From Cymbomonas tetramitiformis (lineage: Eukaryota > Chlorophyta > Pyramimonadophyceae > Pyramimonadales > Pyramimonadaceae), in contig LGRX02034517.1 in assembly GCA_001247695.2 (NCBI GenBank), positions 49,787 to 113,786 of the forward strand: 64,000 bases of DNA, given 5' to 3'. The number at the start of each line of letters is the position of its first letter. Within the stretch, counting starts at the first letter, position 1. Shown one piece after another: positions 1 through 8,608 of this stretch. The notes under the pieces were generated by a model. That model did not search any database and was not told where the DNA came from. It worked only from the letters and a program-made list of their open reading frames with translations. Position numbers and translations under genes: made by a program.

Positions 1-54
1 GCATGTCGGATCGCTTTCGTAATACCACGACCCACGGTACGTGACTGATGGGTC

Positions 55-203
55 GTGGGACCCGCCGCCGCCGCGCGTTGTTGAGACCCGCCCGGCGCGT
101 GTTGGCCCCCGCCGCGCGTGTTGGGACCCGCCGTGCGTGTTGGCCCCCGCCGCGCGTGTCGGGACCCGCCGCGCGTGTTGGCCCCCGCCGCGCGTGTTGG
201 CTC
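55..203. repeat. GC-rich 19 bp minisatellite
   Basis: About seven tandem units of roughly 19 bp alternate between gcccccgccgcgcgtgttg and a version starting ggaccc. The array is almost pure G+C and has no credible reading frame; the open frame through it is a by-product of composition. Nothing links it to the downstream repeats. Confidence 0.85.
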
Positions 204-233
204 TGCCGGGGGGGGGATAGGATCCGGCCCCCC

Positions 234-342
234 AAGGCAAAATATCGAGGTCTAGGGGGGGGGTCCAACCCCCCCAAGGCAAAACATCGAGGTCTGGGGG
301 GGGGTCTAACCCCCCCATGGCAAAATATCGAGGTCTAGGACA
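234..342. repeat. 41 bp tandem repeat with G-run/C-run hairpin
   Basis: Three units start at 234, 276 and 317 with the shared word gcaaaatatcgaggtct. Between them a run of eight or nine G faces a run of six or seven C across a short spacer (tccaa or tctaa), so each junction can fold into a G:C stem. The third unit runs out into unique DNA (ggacagggaagatatctta). Confidence 0.85.
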
Positions 343-902
343 GGGAAGATATCTTACCGCGATTGGCCGGCCCCGGGCCGAACTCAGTCGCCAAAAAGAG
401 GTCCGGGCCGACGTGGGGCCGATGGAGAAATCGTCTTGGGGCCGAACCGCATTCACCCCGGAAATGACCCAAAATGGTGCTGGCCGATTGGGCCGACATC
501 GGGCCGATCGTACAAATCGTTGGATGCCCACCTCAATTTAGCCGGGCCGAATCGAACGGGACTGGACCGACCGGGGGCCGAACGTATTTCGAAATATCAG
601 GCTCAGCGAGATTGGACCGACTCGGGGCCGATCCGTAATCTGAAAAGAAAAAAGAAAAAAATTACGCCCCTGGATCCGTAATCTGATCCATATCGCGAGT
701 ACTGTGAGCTTGACTGCGAGTACTCGCGATTTTCTCCCATCCGAAGGGCCATATGCTACGAGTTGCAGCGAGCGGAGAGAATTCACTCATTCTACAAGTA
801 GGTTTTCAGCGCAGACCGTCGGAGCAGTATGGTATTACGAAGCAGAATGGAGCTCCTTTTTTTACCTCTATTTTTCTTTACTACAGTTTCCTAAGTTTCG
901 GC
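343..902. other. No gene seen; scattered GGGCCGA motifs
   Basis: This stretch holds repeated short words of the form gggccga (for example near 374, 404, 417, 440, 494, 544, 576, 626). The same word recurs in the same orientation at 3480-3600. It looks like degenerate subterminal repeats of an old element, but no terminal repeats could be paired. Short open frames here lack codon bias or motifs. Confidence 0.5.
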
Positions 903-907
903 GTCTC

Positions 908-1161
908 TTATAGGAAGAATGATCTGGTAATATATTTGTAACGGGTAAATATATTAGCAGTAAAGCACAGAAAACACGCAGGGCCGGGTGCTCGGAACGG
1001 TGATAACATAAACTGTTAAGTTAGGCTAACGCGGAGGCTAACTAGCAGGTCACGGATCGATGTCACGGCTAACTGGGTGTCACACGTCACACACACGGCG
1101 AGGGGTGAAACAGGGAGAAGCAGGCCCCCATACAGTGGGGGGGAAATCAGCTTCCCCGTGA
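908..1161 (-). repeat. 3' LTR of TE-A
   Basis: This is a 254 bp direct repeat matching 2450-2703. On the minus strand it starts TCACGGGGAAGCTG and ends CTATAA. The matching target duplication GTCTC lies at 903-907. Confidence 0.85.
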
Positions 1162-1408
1162 CACCACCTCACCCCGAAGGTGTGAGTGGACATCCCGAAG
1201 CAAGCAAACCCTAAATCCTAACCCAAGTTACTAGAACGTTTAGGCCTAAGGGGCCTTTCTCAACCCAACTAGAAGCACATCCGTGCATGGGGCGTTGCCT
1301 AAATTCCTAGTACATAGGGCAAGCATCTACAAGCCGCGGCGTGATTGCGGAATGGCGGCGGCGGAGTTCTCGATTGCAGAAGTCCTCGAGCGCCACGAAA
1401 ACGATGAA

Positions 1409-1834
1409 TCAGCCAATGCCCACGCGGTGCCAAAGCCAAAAGCGGCCTGGCACCACCAGAGCGAATGCGTCGCTGAAGAGGGGATAGGGAGGTGGAAGGT
1501 GGAAAATGCGGTGAGGGAACGCGATCGAGGCCATGGGGAGGAACTCGAAAGGGATGATGGAGAGGGGCGAAGTGGGCGTGGCAACATCACCACACACCAC
1601 TAGACGGTCAAGAGGTGGGGTGCAAGGCGAGGGCGAAGGGGGTGGAGGGACGAAGTCGAAGGAGTCAAAGCACTCGTTGTTGATGGCGAACGCGATGGAC
1701 TCGAGCTTGGTGCTTGGTGTGTAAGCACCACTCGGCACCACCAGACTACAGTCCAAGGGAAGATGTCGTTGTCGAAGCAAGTCCAGTGCAGACCGAACTG
1801 CGGCCATGCGTGCACGCTGGCGTAGCGAGGCCAT
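1409..1834 (-). CDS. Hypothetical 141 aa frame inside TE-A
   Basis: This is the longest sense-strand frame in TE-A with an ATG start (atggcctcgctacgc). It is proline- and serine-rich with no zinc knuckle or known motif. It could be a short Gag-like protein or chance. The overlapping frames on both strands are of similar length, so coding is weakly supported. Confidence 0.2.
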   Translation of the reverse strand: MASLRQRARMAAVRSALDLLRQRHLPLDCSLVVPSGAYTPSTKLESIAFAINNECFDSFDFVPPPPSPSPCTPPLDRLVVCGDVATPTSPLSIIPFEFLPMASIAFPHRIFHLPPPYPLFSDAFALVVPGRFWLWHRVGIG

Positions 1835-2057
1835 GATGTCAGCGGCTGCAAAATCTGGAAGGCGCGTCGATAGGGTTTTGTGGGTGAAAGGTAACTTTTC
1901 GAAAAATTAACCAAATCAAGCGATGGAGAAGTCAAATTGGGGTAGAATTCGACGGGGAAAACGGTGGTGACGTCAAAAACGTCGTACGGTAAACCAGTCA
2001 CCCGGCAGCAGAGGCGCTGCTGGCCAGAGTGTTGAAGGACGTTGGGGAGACACGCCT

Positions 2058-2358
2058 GGAACGAAGCAGGATGCCAGAATTACGGTAAAAGTTGGAACGG
2101 ATAAGAGCGGATTTGAACGGCAAAGTAAACCACCAATCACAAACGGTAGGCGGAGTACTCGAACGGGCAAAGACGGTAACGGAGATGCCTTCACACCGCT
2201 AACGGATAGGAACGAAGTAAGATGCCAAAATCTCGGCAAAAGTGGTAACGGATAAGTACGGATTGAACGGAAAAGCAAACCACCAATCACAAACGGTAGG
2301 CGGAGTACTCGAACGGGTAAAGACGGTAACGGAGATGTCTTTAAACCGCTGACGGATT
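2058..2358. repeat. 150 bp tandem duplication inside TE-A
   Basis: Two adjacent copies start at 2058 and 2209 with ggaacgaag. They share the words caccaatcacaaacggtagg and ggcggagtactcgaacggg at a spacing of 150-151 bp, with scattered substitutions. A partial third start (aacggataagtacgg) follows. It lies close to the 5' LTR of the minus-strand element. Confidence 0.85.
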
Positions 2359-2449
2359 AGAACGGATAAGTACGGATGTAGAATCGGCGATGAGGCCGAA
2401 GCGAGTAAAATGTTGTGAGCACCACTAGCGCGGTACGGGACCGATAACC

Positions 2450-2703
2450 TTATAGGAAGAATGATCTGGTAATATATTTGTAACGGGTAAATATATTAGC
2501 AGTAAAGCACAGAAAACACGCAGGGCCGGGTGCTCGGAACGGTGATAACATAAACTGATAAGTTAGGCTAACGCGGAGGCTAACTAGCAGGTCACGGATC
2601 GATGTCACGGCTAACTGGGTGTCACACGTCACACACACGGCGAGGGGTGAAACAGGGAGAAGCAGGCCCCCATACAGTGGGGGGGAAATCAGCTTCCCCG
2701 TGA
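2450..2703 (-). repeat. 5' LTR of TE-A
   Basis: This is the second copy of the 254 bp repeat. It is followed on the plus strand by GTCTC (2704-2708), the matching target duplication. Confidence 0.85.
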
Positions 2704-3226
2704 GTCTCCTACTGCTGGGAGTGGTTCTTCTTCAGTTTTGGAAACAGGTTCCTCAATCGGACAGATTGATCTCACCGTGCGAGAACAGGAGTTCATTAAT
2801 TTAGAAGAAGAGATCCCCGCTTTTCAACACAATTTTTTCTTCGCTCAGCGTCCGATATTCTTTTCTTCAGACCCCTCGCATGGCAAAACAGATACATATC
2901 TTATCGAAGATCAGATTCCTTACGCCACGCAGAATGTCTCTGGCCTCACTTGGGCTGGGGAGCACAACACTGTTTCTGCAATTCAAGACGCTGCCATCAC
3001 AGAAACAGAAACAGAAACAGAAACGGAAACAACATCACCTGCTGCGCCCCTGATATATTTCGCACTCCGCCGTTTTTTCCCATACGCAGATTCCAGCTAT
3101 ACAGAAACTCAGACAGTTCTAGTCACCATGGATGAGGTTCCAATAACAGTCTCACAGGACACAGTTGTTTCGAGCCCGAGCATCGAGCCCGACATTTTGA
3201 GCTATCGAACGTTGTTATACGATTAG
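2704..3226 (+). pseudogene. C-terminal remnant of an unidentified coding region
   Basis: An open frame runs from the TE-A insertion point to a TAG at 3224-3226, giving about 170 residues that end in LLYD. It is rich in Ser, Thr and Glu, with a TETETETETET run from a gaaaca repeat (around 3000-3032). Joining across TE-A at the GTCTC duplication keeps the frame only for about eight codons upstream before a TAA, so the 5' part is lost, spliced or frameshifted. No domain is recognised. The last codons and 3' flank are duplicated about 163 bp downstream. Confidence 0.4.
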
Positions 3227-3420
3227 TATTTCTCATAACGAGCATATGTGGGGGCATGTTTGTAAACCGGCGGGCCATCTACCAGTATGGTCATATCTCG
3301 AGCCTTACTTATCTATTCGAGCCGTAATCTTGATATCCTTATAGACATGACCCGACATCTTGAGCTATCAAACGTTGTTATACGGTTAGTATTTCTCATA
3401 AGGAACATATGTGGGGGCAT
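3191..3420 (+). repeat. Tandem duplication of the 2704-3226 frame's 3' end
   Basis: The block gacattttgagctatcgaacgttgttatac through gtgggggcatg (3191-3259) recurs with a few changes at 3354-3420, offset about 163 bp. The first copy holds the stop codon of the preceding frame, so the duplication includes its 3' end. Confidence 0.75.
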
Positions 3421-4600
3421 GTGCGCAACAAGGGAATATGAAAAAACACATTTTGAGGAAATATGGACCGGGCGAAATCGGGCCGAACCTTAAAATCATG
3501 CGAAGCCATCTCAATATCATGACCTGGAGGGCCGAAGGCAGGCCGAACCGATATCTAGCCCGGACCGGGCGGGCCGAAGGCGGGCCGAAGGAAATTTTGA
3601 TTTGGGGCCGTACCAACTCAAAATAAGATATCTTCCTGGTCTAGGACACAGCGATGGGGTATTTCAATGTGATGTGTTGCCCCCGAGTCAAAGCGTGCGC
3701 AACCATGACCACTGCATCAGCCGCATTTCACACAAGCATTGCATCAACGCATCACAAAAAATAATTCACATTAGCTCCATCCCGGTGTGATGCTGTAGAT
3801 CCATTTCTCATACATCAAACCCGGCCGGTTCCTCCAACATGGTGCCGGATAGTGTCTGTTGCCAGATCGGTGGGTTTACCCACCGTAACACGCTGTTACG
3901 GTGGGTAAACCAACCCTACGCGTTTGGCGCGTAACGGGGTCGTTACGCGGTTCCGCAAGAAATGTGACATCATCCCCTAATCTGCGAAAGGAATTTTGGG
4001 TTTTTGAAAAGTTAGGTTTATCTACGATAACTTTTGCATAACGGTCCTAACTCAACTTTTGAAAATAGTGTCGGAAAGGTCTTCGCAAGGCGAATTGTCA
4101 TCGCATACGCAGGTTTGAAATGCACGACAATTGATACCGGCGACGTGATTATCAACCGAAAAATGTCGATGTATGTGCACATTGTTAACAACCTAAGCCC
4201 TAATATTGACCCTAGACTTCCGGATGTAGTTTTACCAAGTATCCAACATGTGGTTAGGGCTATTTAGAGTATTAGGGGGGGTGTAACACTACTGCACATG
4301 TGCCCTAGATGTAACCCAGTATGGCCAAGTTAAAATGGAGCGCGTCTCGAAGAATATCAAGAGCATCAAGACAGCTTGGTTGCTCATAAGTGCACGATTG
4401 CATGCGGCTTGCTGAGAGCTTTTCAGAACTGTCTTCAAAAGTGAATTTGAGTTACATGTCGCAGAGAAACTCAGATTTGAGTGTTTGATGAGATAGCTCA
4501 TCACGTCGCAGATTAGGGGACATAGTGACCAACTAGACACCTAAAACTAATACTAAAAGTACTCGGGGGTCAATAGACTTGGCGGCAGACGCTGTTAAAC
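3421..4600. other. Intergenic; repeats only
   Basis: It contains GGGCCGA words (3480-3610), a 39 bp palindrome (3873-3911) and A+T-rich single-copy DNA from about 3960. The open frame at 4034-4267 has no motif and I do not count it as a gene. Confidence 0.5.
3873..3911. repeat. 39 bp palindrome, arms of 18 bp
   Basis: GGTTTACCCACCGTAACA is followed by CGC and then the exact reverse complement of the first arm. A related perfect 22 bp palindrome lies at 7391-7412, and an AACCCGCCGTAA / TTACGGCGGGTT pair near 24708-24738. These look like termini or fold-backs of one small repeat family. Confidence 0.85.
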
Positions 4601-4876
4601 ATGCCTCCTATTGCGCTCAACTTGAGAAAACTTGAGAAAATAATAGGGTGTGAGTTATGCATTCCCGCTGATGCGTGTGGGCGGGAATGGACTGTCCAAG
4701 AGTTTGGCGGGCAATGTCCCAACCCCCTTGACTATAGATTGAAGGCTCGAGTGACCACATGTGACCCGGACAAAGCACCTGGCAAGCGATTCGAAGTGAC
4801 GTTCGAATATGCCGGAGAGCGGAGACAAACACGCGAAGTCCCTCGTCTTCATCACCGCGTGTTTGCACTTTGGTGA
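4601..4876 (+). CDS. Hypothetical 91 aa protein or exon
   Basis: The frame starts ATG CCT CCT ATT at 4601 and stops at 4874-4876. It has balanced composition, with Cys at positions 18, 21, 26 and 40 and a basic/aromatic C-terminus (VTFEYAGERR). No family is recognised. It could be an exon of a decayed transposase. The opposite strand also has an open frame of 127 codons, so coding strand is not certain. Confidence 0.3.
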   Translation: MPPIALNLRKLEKIIGCELCIPADACGREWTVQEFGGQCPNPLDYRLKARVTTCDPDKAPGKRFEVTFEYAGERRQTREVPRLHHRVFALW

Positions 4877-5143
4877 ATACATGACAATGCCGGCACATGC
4901 TTAAACACAATGGATTGCCTTGTTGAGATGAAAAACGTTTGGTATACTGATATATTTTGGTGTACAAACTTTTGCAGCTGCTTGAGCTGTACCCATTCAC
5001 GTGAACTTATTTCCCCCACGAAACCCTATGAAAATAACGGATTTTAGCCAATTTTAGGGCTTGATGAACCCCGACACCCCCATGGTAACGTAGCATGCCT
5101 GCGGTATGCACATGCCTCCCCAAGTGATGTACATCAAAACTTA
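4877..5143. other. No gene seen
   Basis: A+T-rich spacer between the 4601-4876 frame and the LTR element at 5149. I see no repeat or coding signal. Confidence 0.5.
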
Positions 5144-5148
5144 GCATT

Positions 5149-5289
5149 TGCTGGAAATGACACCCTGACTAGTTCGTACAGTCAGGTGTCATATTCAGTG
5201 TGTCATCCTCGGTGATCAGCTTGTGTGACAAACTCAGTATATATGTCTATTATCTGAGTTTATCTTGATCCGTTGTTTCACCGTCGGCA
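5149..5289 (+). repeat. 5' LTR of TE-B
   Basis: 141 bp, TG...CA ends. It contains an internal inverted repeat CCTGACTA..TAGTCAGG-like (tgacaccctgact / agtcaggtgtca) and a TATA-like stretch agtatatatgtc near 5238. Confidence 0.85.
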
Positions 5290-5559
5290 GCGGGTCCCCA
5301 CTGCCTGTTCAGCTGTTTCCAGCAGGTTATGGTCCCTCTCACGTTCGCGTGAACTGAATTTTAGCGTGGAATTTTATTTTATTTCCGCCCTATCTTTCGG
5401 TTAAGCGTCTCCACGCCTTGTGGGACGCTTTAGAGCAGATTCTACGTATTTTCTGTAGGCGGCTGCTTACGGCTTTGGGTGATTTCGACGGGGTGGTACT
5501 CTTCGGCTATTTTCGTTTGCGATCTCTATTTGGATTTGTATTCGTTTCTTTATTCGATT

Positions 5560-6471
5560 ATGACTTCATCGCAGATTTTGGAGGGTGAAGAGCTCCTAGC
5601 TCTTTTGGAATCTATCGACACTGGTTTTGCGAGAGTCTCAACTCTCAAGAGATCACAGCTCATCTCTTTGTGCACTTCCATGCATTTAGCTATTTCGCAT
5701 TTCCGTGAGGCGGCTCATATTTCGACAGTTTCGACCGAGAATTTTCCGATAGTTTTGAACATCTTGGTGGCTAGTGAGCCACAAGTTGGTGGTGTCTCGG
5801 CCGAGACCGTTGGTTCTGGAATTTCGAACGGAAAGTTTTGCGAAGTAGGAGTGGGCGATGCGCCGGCGATTTTGGCGTCCCAATCAGTTTCAACTCAGAT
5901 TTCCACCACTAGACCCTCCCCTAGTGTCACTAGGGCGAGCGACACCGTGCGGCAGGCCCCTCCTGTCCGCGCGGAAGTTCACTATGTCCATGCACCTCCC
6001 ATTGTACCTCCCTATATGGGCTCTGGGGTTGTTCGAAGTTATGAGGAGTATTTTCCTAGTGAGGATGAGGATGAATCGGAGTACCCACTTGGGTATTTCG
6101 ATGATTCCAGCGGCAGTTGTGAGGAGGAAGAGGAACAAGATGGCCACTTGGCCGCTCCGCATTTTTCGTCCGATCGATTGGAACAGGATGAAACCCTGGA
6201 CACAGGTTTCCAGGGCGACTCTTATGGCGGAGTTTTGGAGCCCCCACTTGGGGAGGAATTTTTACCGCAGAGCGAGTTTAATGTTGGCACAGTTTCTTTT
6301 AGAGATGCGCCTGCGTTGAGCGACGGGAATGATGAGTACACCGCAGAGGAGTGGGCTGCCTGGGAGGCAGGGGCCTACGATTCCGTTGGAGCTGGTGGTG
6401 CTGAATTTTACGATGAGTATGAGTATTTTGAGAACTCTGGGTCCGATGATTATTCCGATGGTTCTTATTAA
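5560..6471 (+). CDS. Acidic Gag-like protein of TE-B, 303 aa
   Basis: I choose the first ATG (attATGacttcatcg, 5560); the frame is open upstream but only through non-ATG codons. The N-terminal 70 residues are helical in character (EELLALLESIDTGFARVST). The middle is Ser/Thr/Pro-rich, and the last 150 residues are strongly acidic (SEDEDESEYPLG; EEEEEQDGH). The segment EEWAAWEAGAYDS resembles EWDAWEHESYTQ in the acidic part of the full-length copia Gag at 8609-11077, which links the two. No zinc knuckle, protease or RT is present. It probably acts as a particle or RNA-binding component; this is inferred from position between LTRs and the shared motif, not from a recognised domain. Confidence 0.6.
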   Translation: MTSSQILEGEELLALLESIDTGFARVSTLKRSQLISLCTSMHLAISHFREAAHISTVSTENFPIVLNILVASEPQVGGVSAETVGSGISNGKFCEVGVGDAPAILASQSVSTQISTTRPSPSVTRASDTVRQAPPVRAEVHYVHAPPIVPPYMGSGVVRSYEEYFPSEDEDESEYPLGYFDDSSGSCEEEEEQDGHLAAPHFSSDRLEQDETLDTGFQGDSYGGVLEPPLGEEFLPQSEFNVGTVSFRDAPALSDGNDEYTAEEWAAWEAGAYDSVGAGGAEFYDEYEYFENSGSDDYSDGSY

Positions 6472-6917
6472 TCTTTAAACAGACAGGCGGTGTTCCCAGT
6501 TACATTTCTCCACCACTTGCTGTAGTTTTGGGCTGCAGAATGTTGTTTTATTTCTCACCACTTGCGGGCAGCTTCTCAAAATTAAGACGAAAATTTTACA
6601 GTCAGAAGACCTTTGCAGTTCGCAGAAGTTTGAAGCTACACCGACAGGCAGACTTATTTTTTACATTCTCCATCACATGCAGACAGGCGAGATCTGTGGG
6701 TTCACCCACCACTAGCTGGCAAAGACGAAATTGACCGATCAGATTTTATTTTAGCAAGATCTCTAGCTTTAGCAAGTATCATTTTTTTTGCTTGAGCTCT
6801 CATCAGCCACTTGTGACTTTTCTAGCTTCTAGGCTTAACATTCTTGCATCTTACACTGTAAGCCTAGTAGCTAGGGTGGTGTGTTGTCACAAGCTGTCCA
6901 CCTCAGATGAGGTGGTG
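6472..6917 (+). other. 3' untranslated part of TE-B with terminal hairpin
   Basis: No coding signal. It ends in ccacctca-gatg-aggtgg (6898-6915), a stem that abuts the 3' LTR, followed by TG. It probably holds the plus-strand priming site. Confidence 0.5.
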
Positions 6918-7058
6918 TGCTGGAAATGACACCCTGACTAGTTCGTACAGTCAGGTGTCATATTCTGTGTGTCATCTTCGGTGATCAGCTTGTGTGACAA
7001 ACTCAGTATATATGTCTATTATCTGAGTTTATCTTGGTTCGTTGTTTCACCGTCGGCA
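6918..7058 (+). repeat. 3' LTR of TE-B
   Basis: Second copy of the 141 bp repeat, followed by gcgtt (7059-7063), a one-mismatch match to the 5' flank. Confidence 0.85.
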
Positions 7059-7063
7059 GCGTT

Positions 7064-7460
7064 CCCCCTCGTGCACTGCTGAGTTTCTAGCAGCATTGTC
7101 AACTATCATGTATGAAGTGCCAACCCTAAGATCGCATACTACCGCCTCCCTCCGTACGGCACGGATCTACCAATATTTGTGACACTTGTAAACCCACCGT
7201 AAGCCAATTTCCCAACCCACCATAATATTTGGCAACTTCATGCGCCTCTTACATTGATATCGAAAACACCTTAGAATGGTGCAAATTATGTTTTCCATGT
7301 TCGAAGGGACTCTTAATGAGTGCCATGAAACATAGGTTTGAGACAATATACGCCGTTACATAGAAGCTTAGGGTTGTTTAAAATCGTCATTACGGTGGGT
7401 TAACCCACCGTACCCATTTGGCAATAGACAATAATAGGGTTGCATGGAACGCATACCGCC
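7064..7460. other. No gene; 22 bp perfect palindrome at 7391-7412
   Basis: A+T-rich spacer. The word ACGGTGGGTTAACCCACCGT lies at the centre of a perfect palindrome (7391-7412), related to the one at 3873-3911. An imperfect partner (acccaccgtaag) lies near 7191. Confidence 0.6.
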
Positions 7461-7832
7461 AAACCCCCTTAGTTGGCTTTTTTTGTCTGCACTCGTTCCG
7501 AAAGTGGGTTTTGCTCGATTTCGATGTCACAACAATCGAATGAGCTCCATCCGATGTGATATATCGATTTCTCACACATCAAAACCTATCGCAAGTTATC
7601 GACTAAGCAAACCCCCTTCGGTCGGGTTTTTGTCTGCGCTTTCCGAAAAGTGGTTCGTTTTGCTCGATTTCGATGGCACAACGAACGTTCGAATGAGCTC
7701 CATCCGATGTGATCGATTGATTTCTCACACATCAACCGAACCTGTATGAAGCTATCGACATGGCAGTGGATAGGGCCGCATGCAGCCAAACCCCCTTCGC
7801 GTCGGGTTTTATGTCTGCACTCTCTGAAAGGG
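7461..7832 (+). repeat. Tandem satellite-like repeat, three units of about 150-180 bp
   Basis: Units start at 7461, 7609 and 7788 with aaaccccctt and continue gtctgcact...ctgaaa.gtgg..tttgctcgatttcgatg...cgaatgagctccatccgatgtga. The third unit is cut by insertion of the copia element at 7833. A single diverged unit with the same landmarks lies at 28661-28855, so this is a dispersed repeat family. Confidence 0.8.
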
Positions 7833-8128
7833 TGCTGGATTTGGCACGCCGACAGTGTCATCGTCATCTGTGTCATCACCGATATGGCTCGACTACTATG
7901 ACTTCTTCACTATCATCAGCGCCATCTCCGATATCGACTTCGGTAGTCAGACAGTTCATAGCATCTGTCATTTCCACACCTGACACCTTAGTAGGGGCTG
8001 TCATCACATTCTTTCGGCGGAAGCTATAACACATCGTATTATCTTGTGTATAGCTTCACAGTTTCACGGTTGACATATGCGAGCGTAGCACCCGGCTTGT
8101 AGTGCTTCACTGTGTGTTTGTTTTCACA
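7833..8128 (+). repeat. 5' LTR of the copia element
   Basis: Starts TGCTGGATTTGGCACG and ends GTTTTCACA. Differs from the 3' LTR by the extra triplet in ccttagtagggg versus ccttagggg and by catcagc versus cattagc. Confidence 0.95.
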
Positions 8129-8608
8129 GGTTTGCGCCCACCACCGGCCTTAGGTGGTTATTTAAAACCGCCAATTATGGCTGGCTAAAGCCTTCATAGG
8201 GGCTCGGGGCTGAAGATCGGGGCATGAGGTTCTAGAACGCACTAGTCACGAAAGGGGTAGAGTGAGAGAGAGGAAGATTTTCCGTTCGTGAGCACAATTG
8301 CTTAGGACAAAGATGGACCGGTCTAGCTAGCCGCAGTCTCCGAAGCAGCACGCGCGTCGACATCAAGCCTCACAACACGATCGCCACCTCTCTCTTACCT
8401 TACCCTATTTCGCGGCTGTAAATTTTGAACCTTTGATCCTGAATTTGAAGCCCCTGCCCTTATTTTCTATAGATTGCTCAAGTGTAAATTTGCTTTCTCT
8501 TGACGAGAACTTTGCAGTGTATTTTTTAGAACCTTGATTAGCGAACATTTTGAATTTGTGGTTTTTTCTTGTCTAACGCTCGAGGACCGCAACTGTAAAA
8601 TTTCCGGC
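8129..8608 (+). promoter_or_regulatory. Copia leader / primer-binding region
   Basis: 480 bp lie between the 5' LTR and the Gag ATG. Directly after the LTR comes ggtttgcgcccaccaccggc, where a tRNA primer-binding site is expected; it does not resemble the common initiator-Met site (TGGTATCAGAGC), so the primer is unknown. A stem accacc...ggtggt (8141-8159) follows. Confidence 0.5.

Larger units (their letters stand above)
908..2703 (-). mobile_element. Non-autonomous LTR retrotransposon (TE-A)
   Basis: Two 254 bp direct repeats (908-1161 and 2450-2703) differ at about one position (aaactgttaag versus aaactgataag). They are flanked by a perfect 5 bp duplication GTCTC (903-907 and 2704-2708), which fixes the ends. 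Reading on the minus strand, the internal region ends in a hairpin and the word GGTGGTG directly before the 3' LTR (1162-1186), the same signature as the other copia-like elements here. Orientation is inferred from that. The interior is only 1.29 kb and has no RT, integrase or zinc knuckle, so the element must be mobilised by an autonomous partner. LTR ends are TC...AA rather than the usual TG...CA. Near-identical LTRs imply a recent insertion. Confidence 0.85.
5149..7058 (+). mobile_element. Non-autonomous copia-like LTR element with Gag-like gene (TE-B)
   Basis: Two 141 bp direct repeats (5149-5289 and 6918-7058) start TGCTGGAAATGACACC and end CCGTCGGCA. They differ at a few positions. The flanking 5-mers gcatt (5144-5148) and gcgtt (7059-7063) differ at one base and are probably the target duplication. 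A hairpin plus GGTGGTG sits directly before the 3' LTR (6898-6917), exactly as in the full copia element at 19559-19578. The 1.6 kb interior codes one acidic protein and no enzymes, so mobility would depend on enzymes from a related autonomous element. Confidence 0.85.

Noticed and set aside
234..342. CRISPR-like repeat array
   Set aside because: The units are directly tandem with no unique spacers, only three copies, and the context is eukaryotic transposon DNA.
3000..3032. Functional TE-repeat protein motif
   Set aside because: The Thr-Glu run is from a simple gaaaca repeat and has no diagnostic value.
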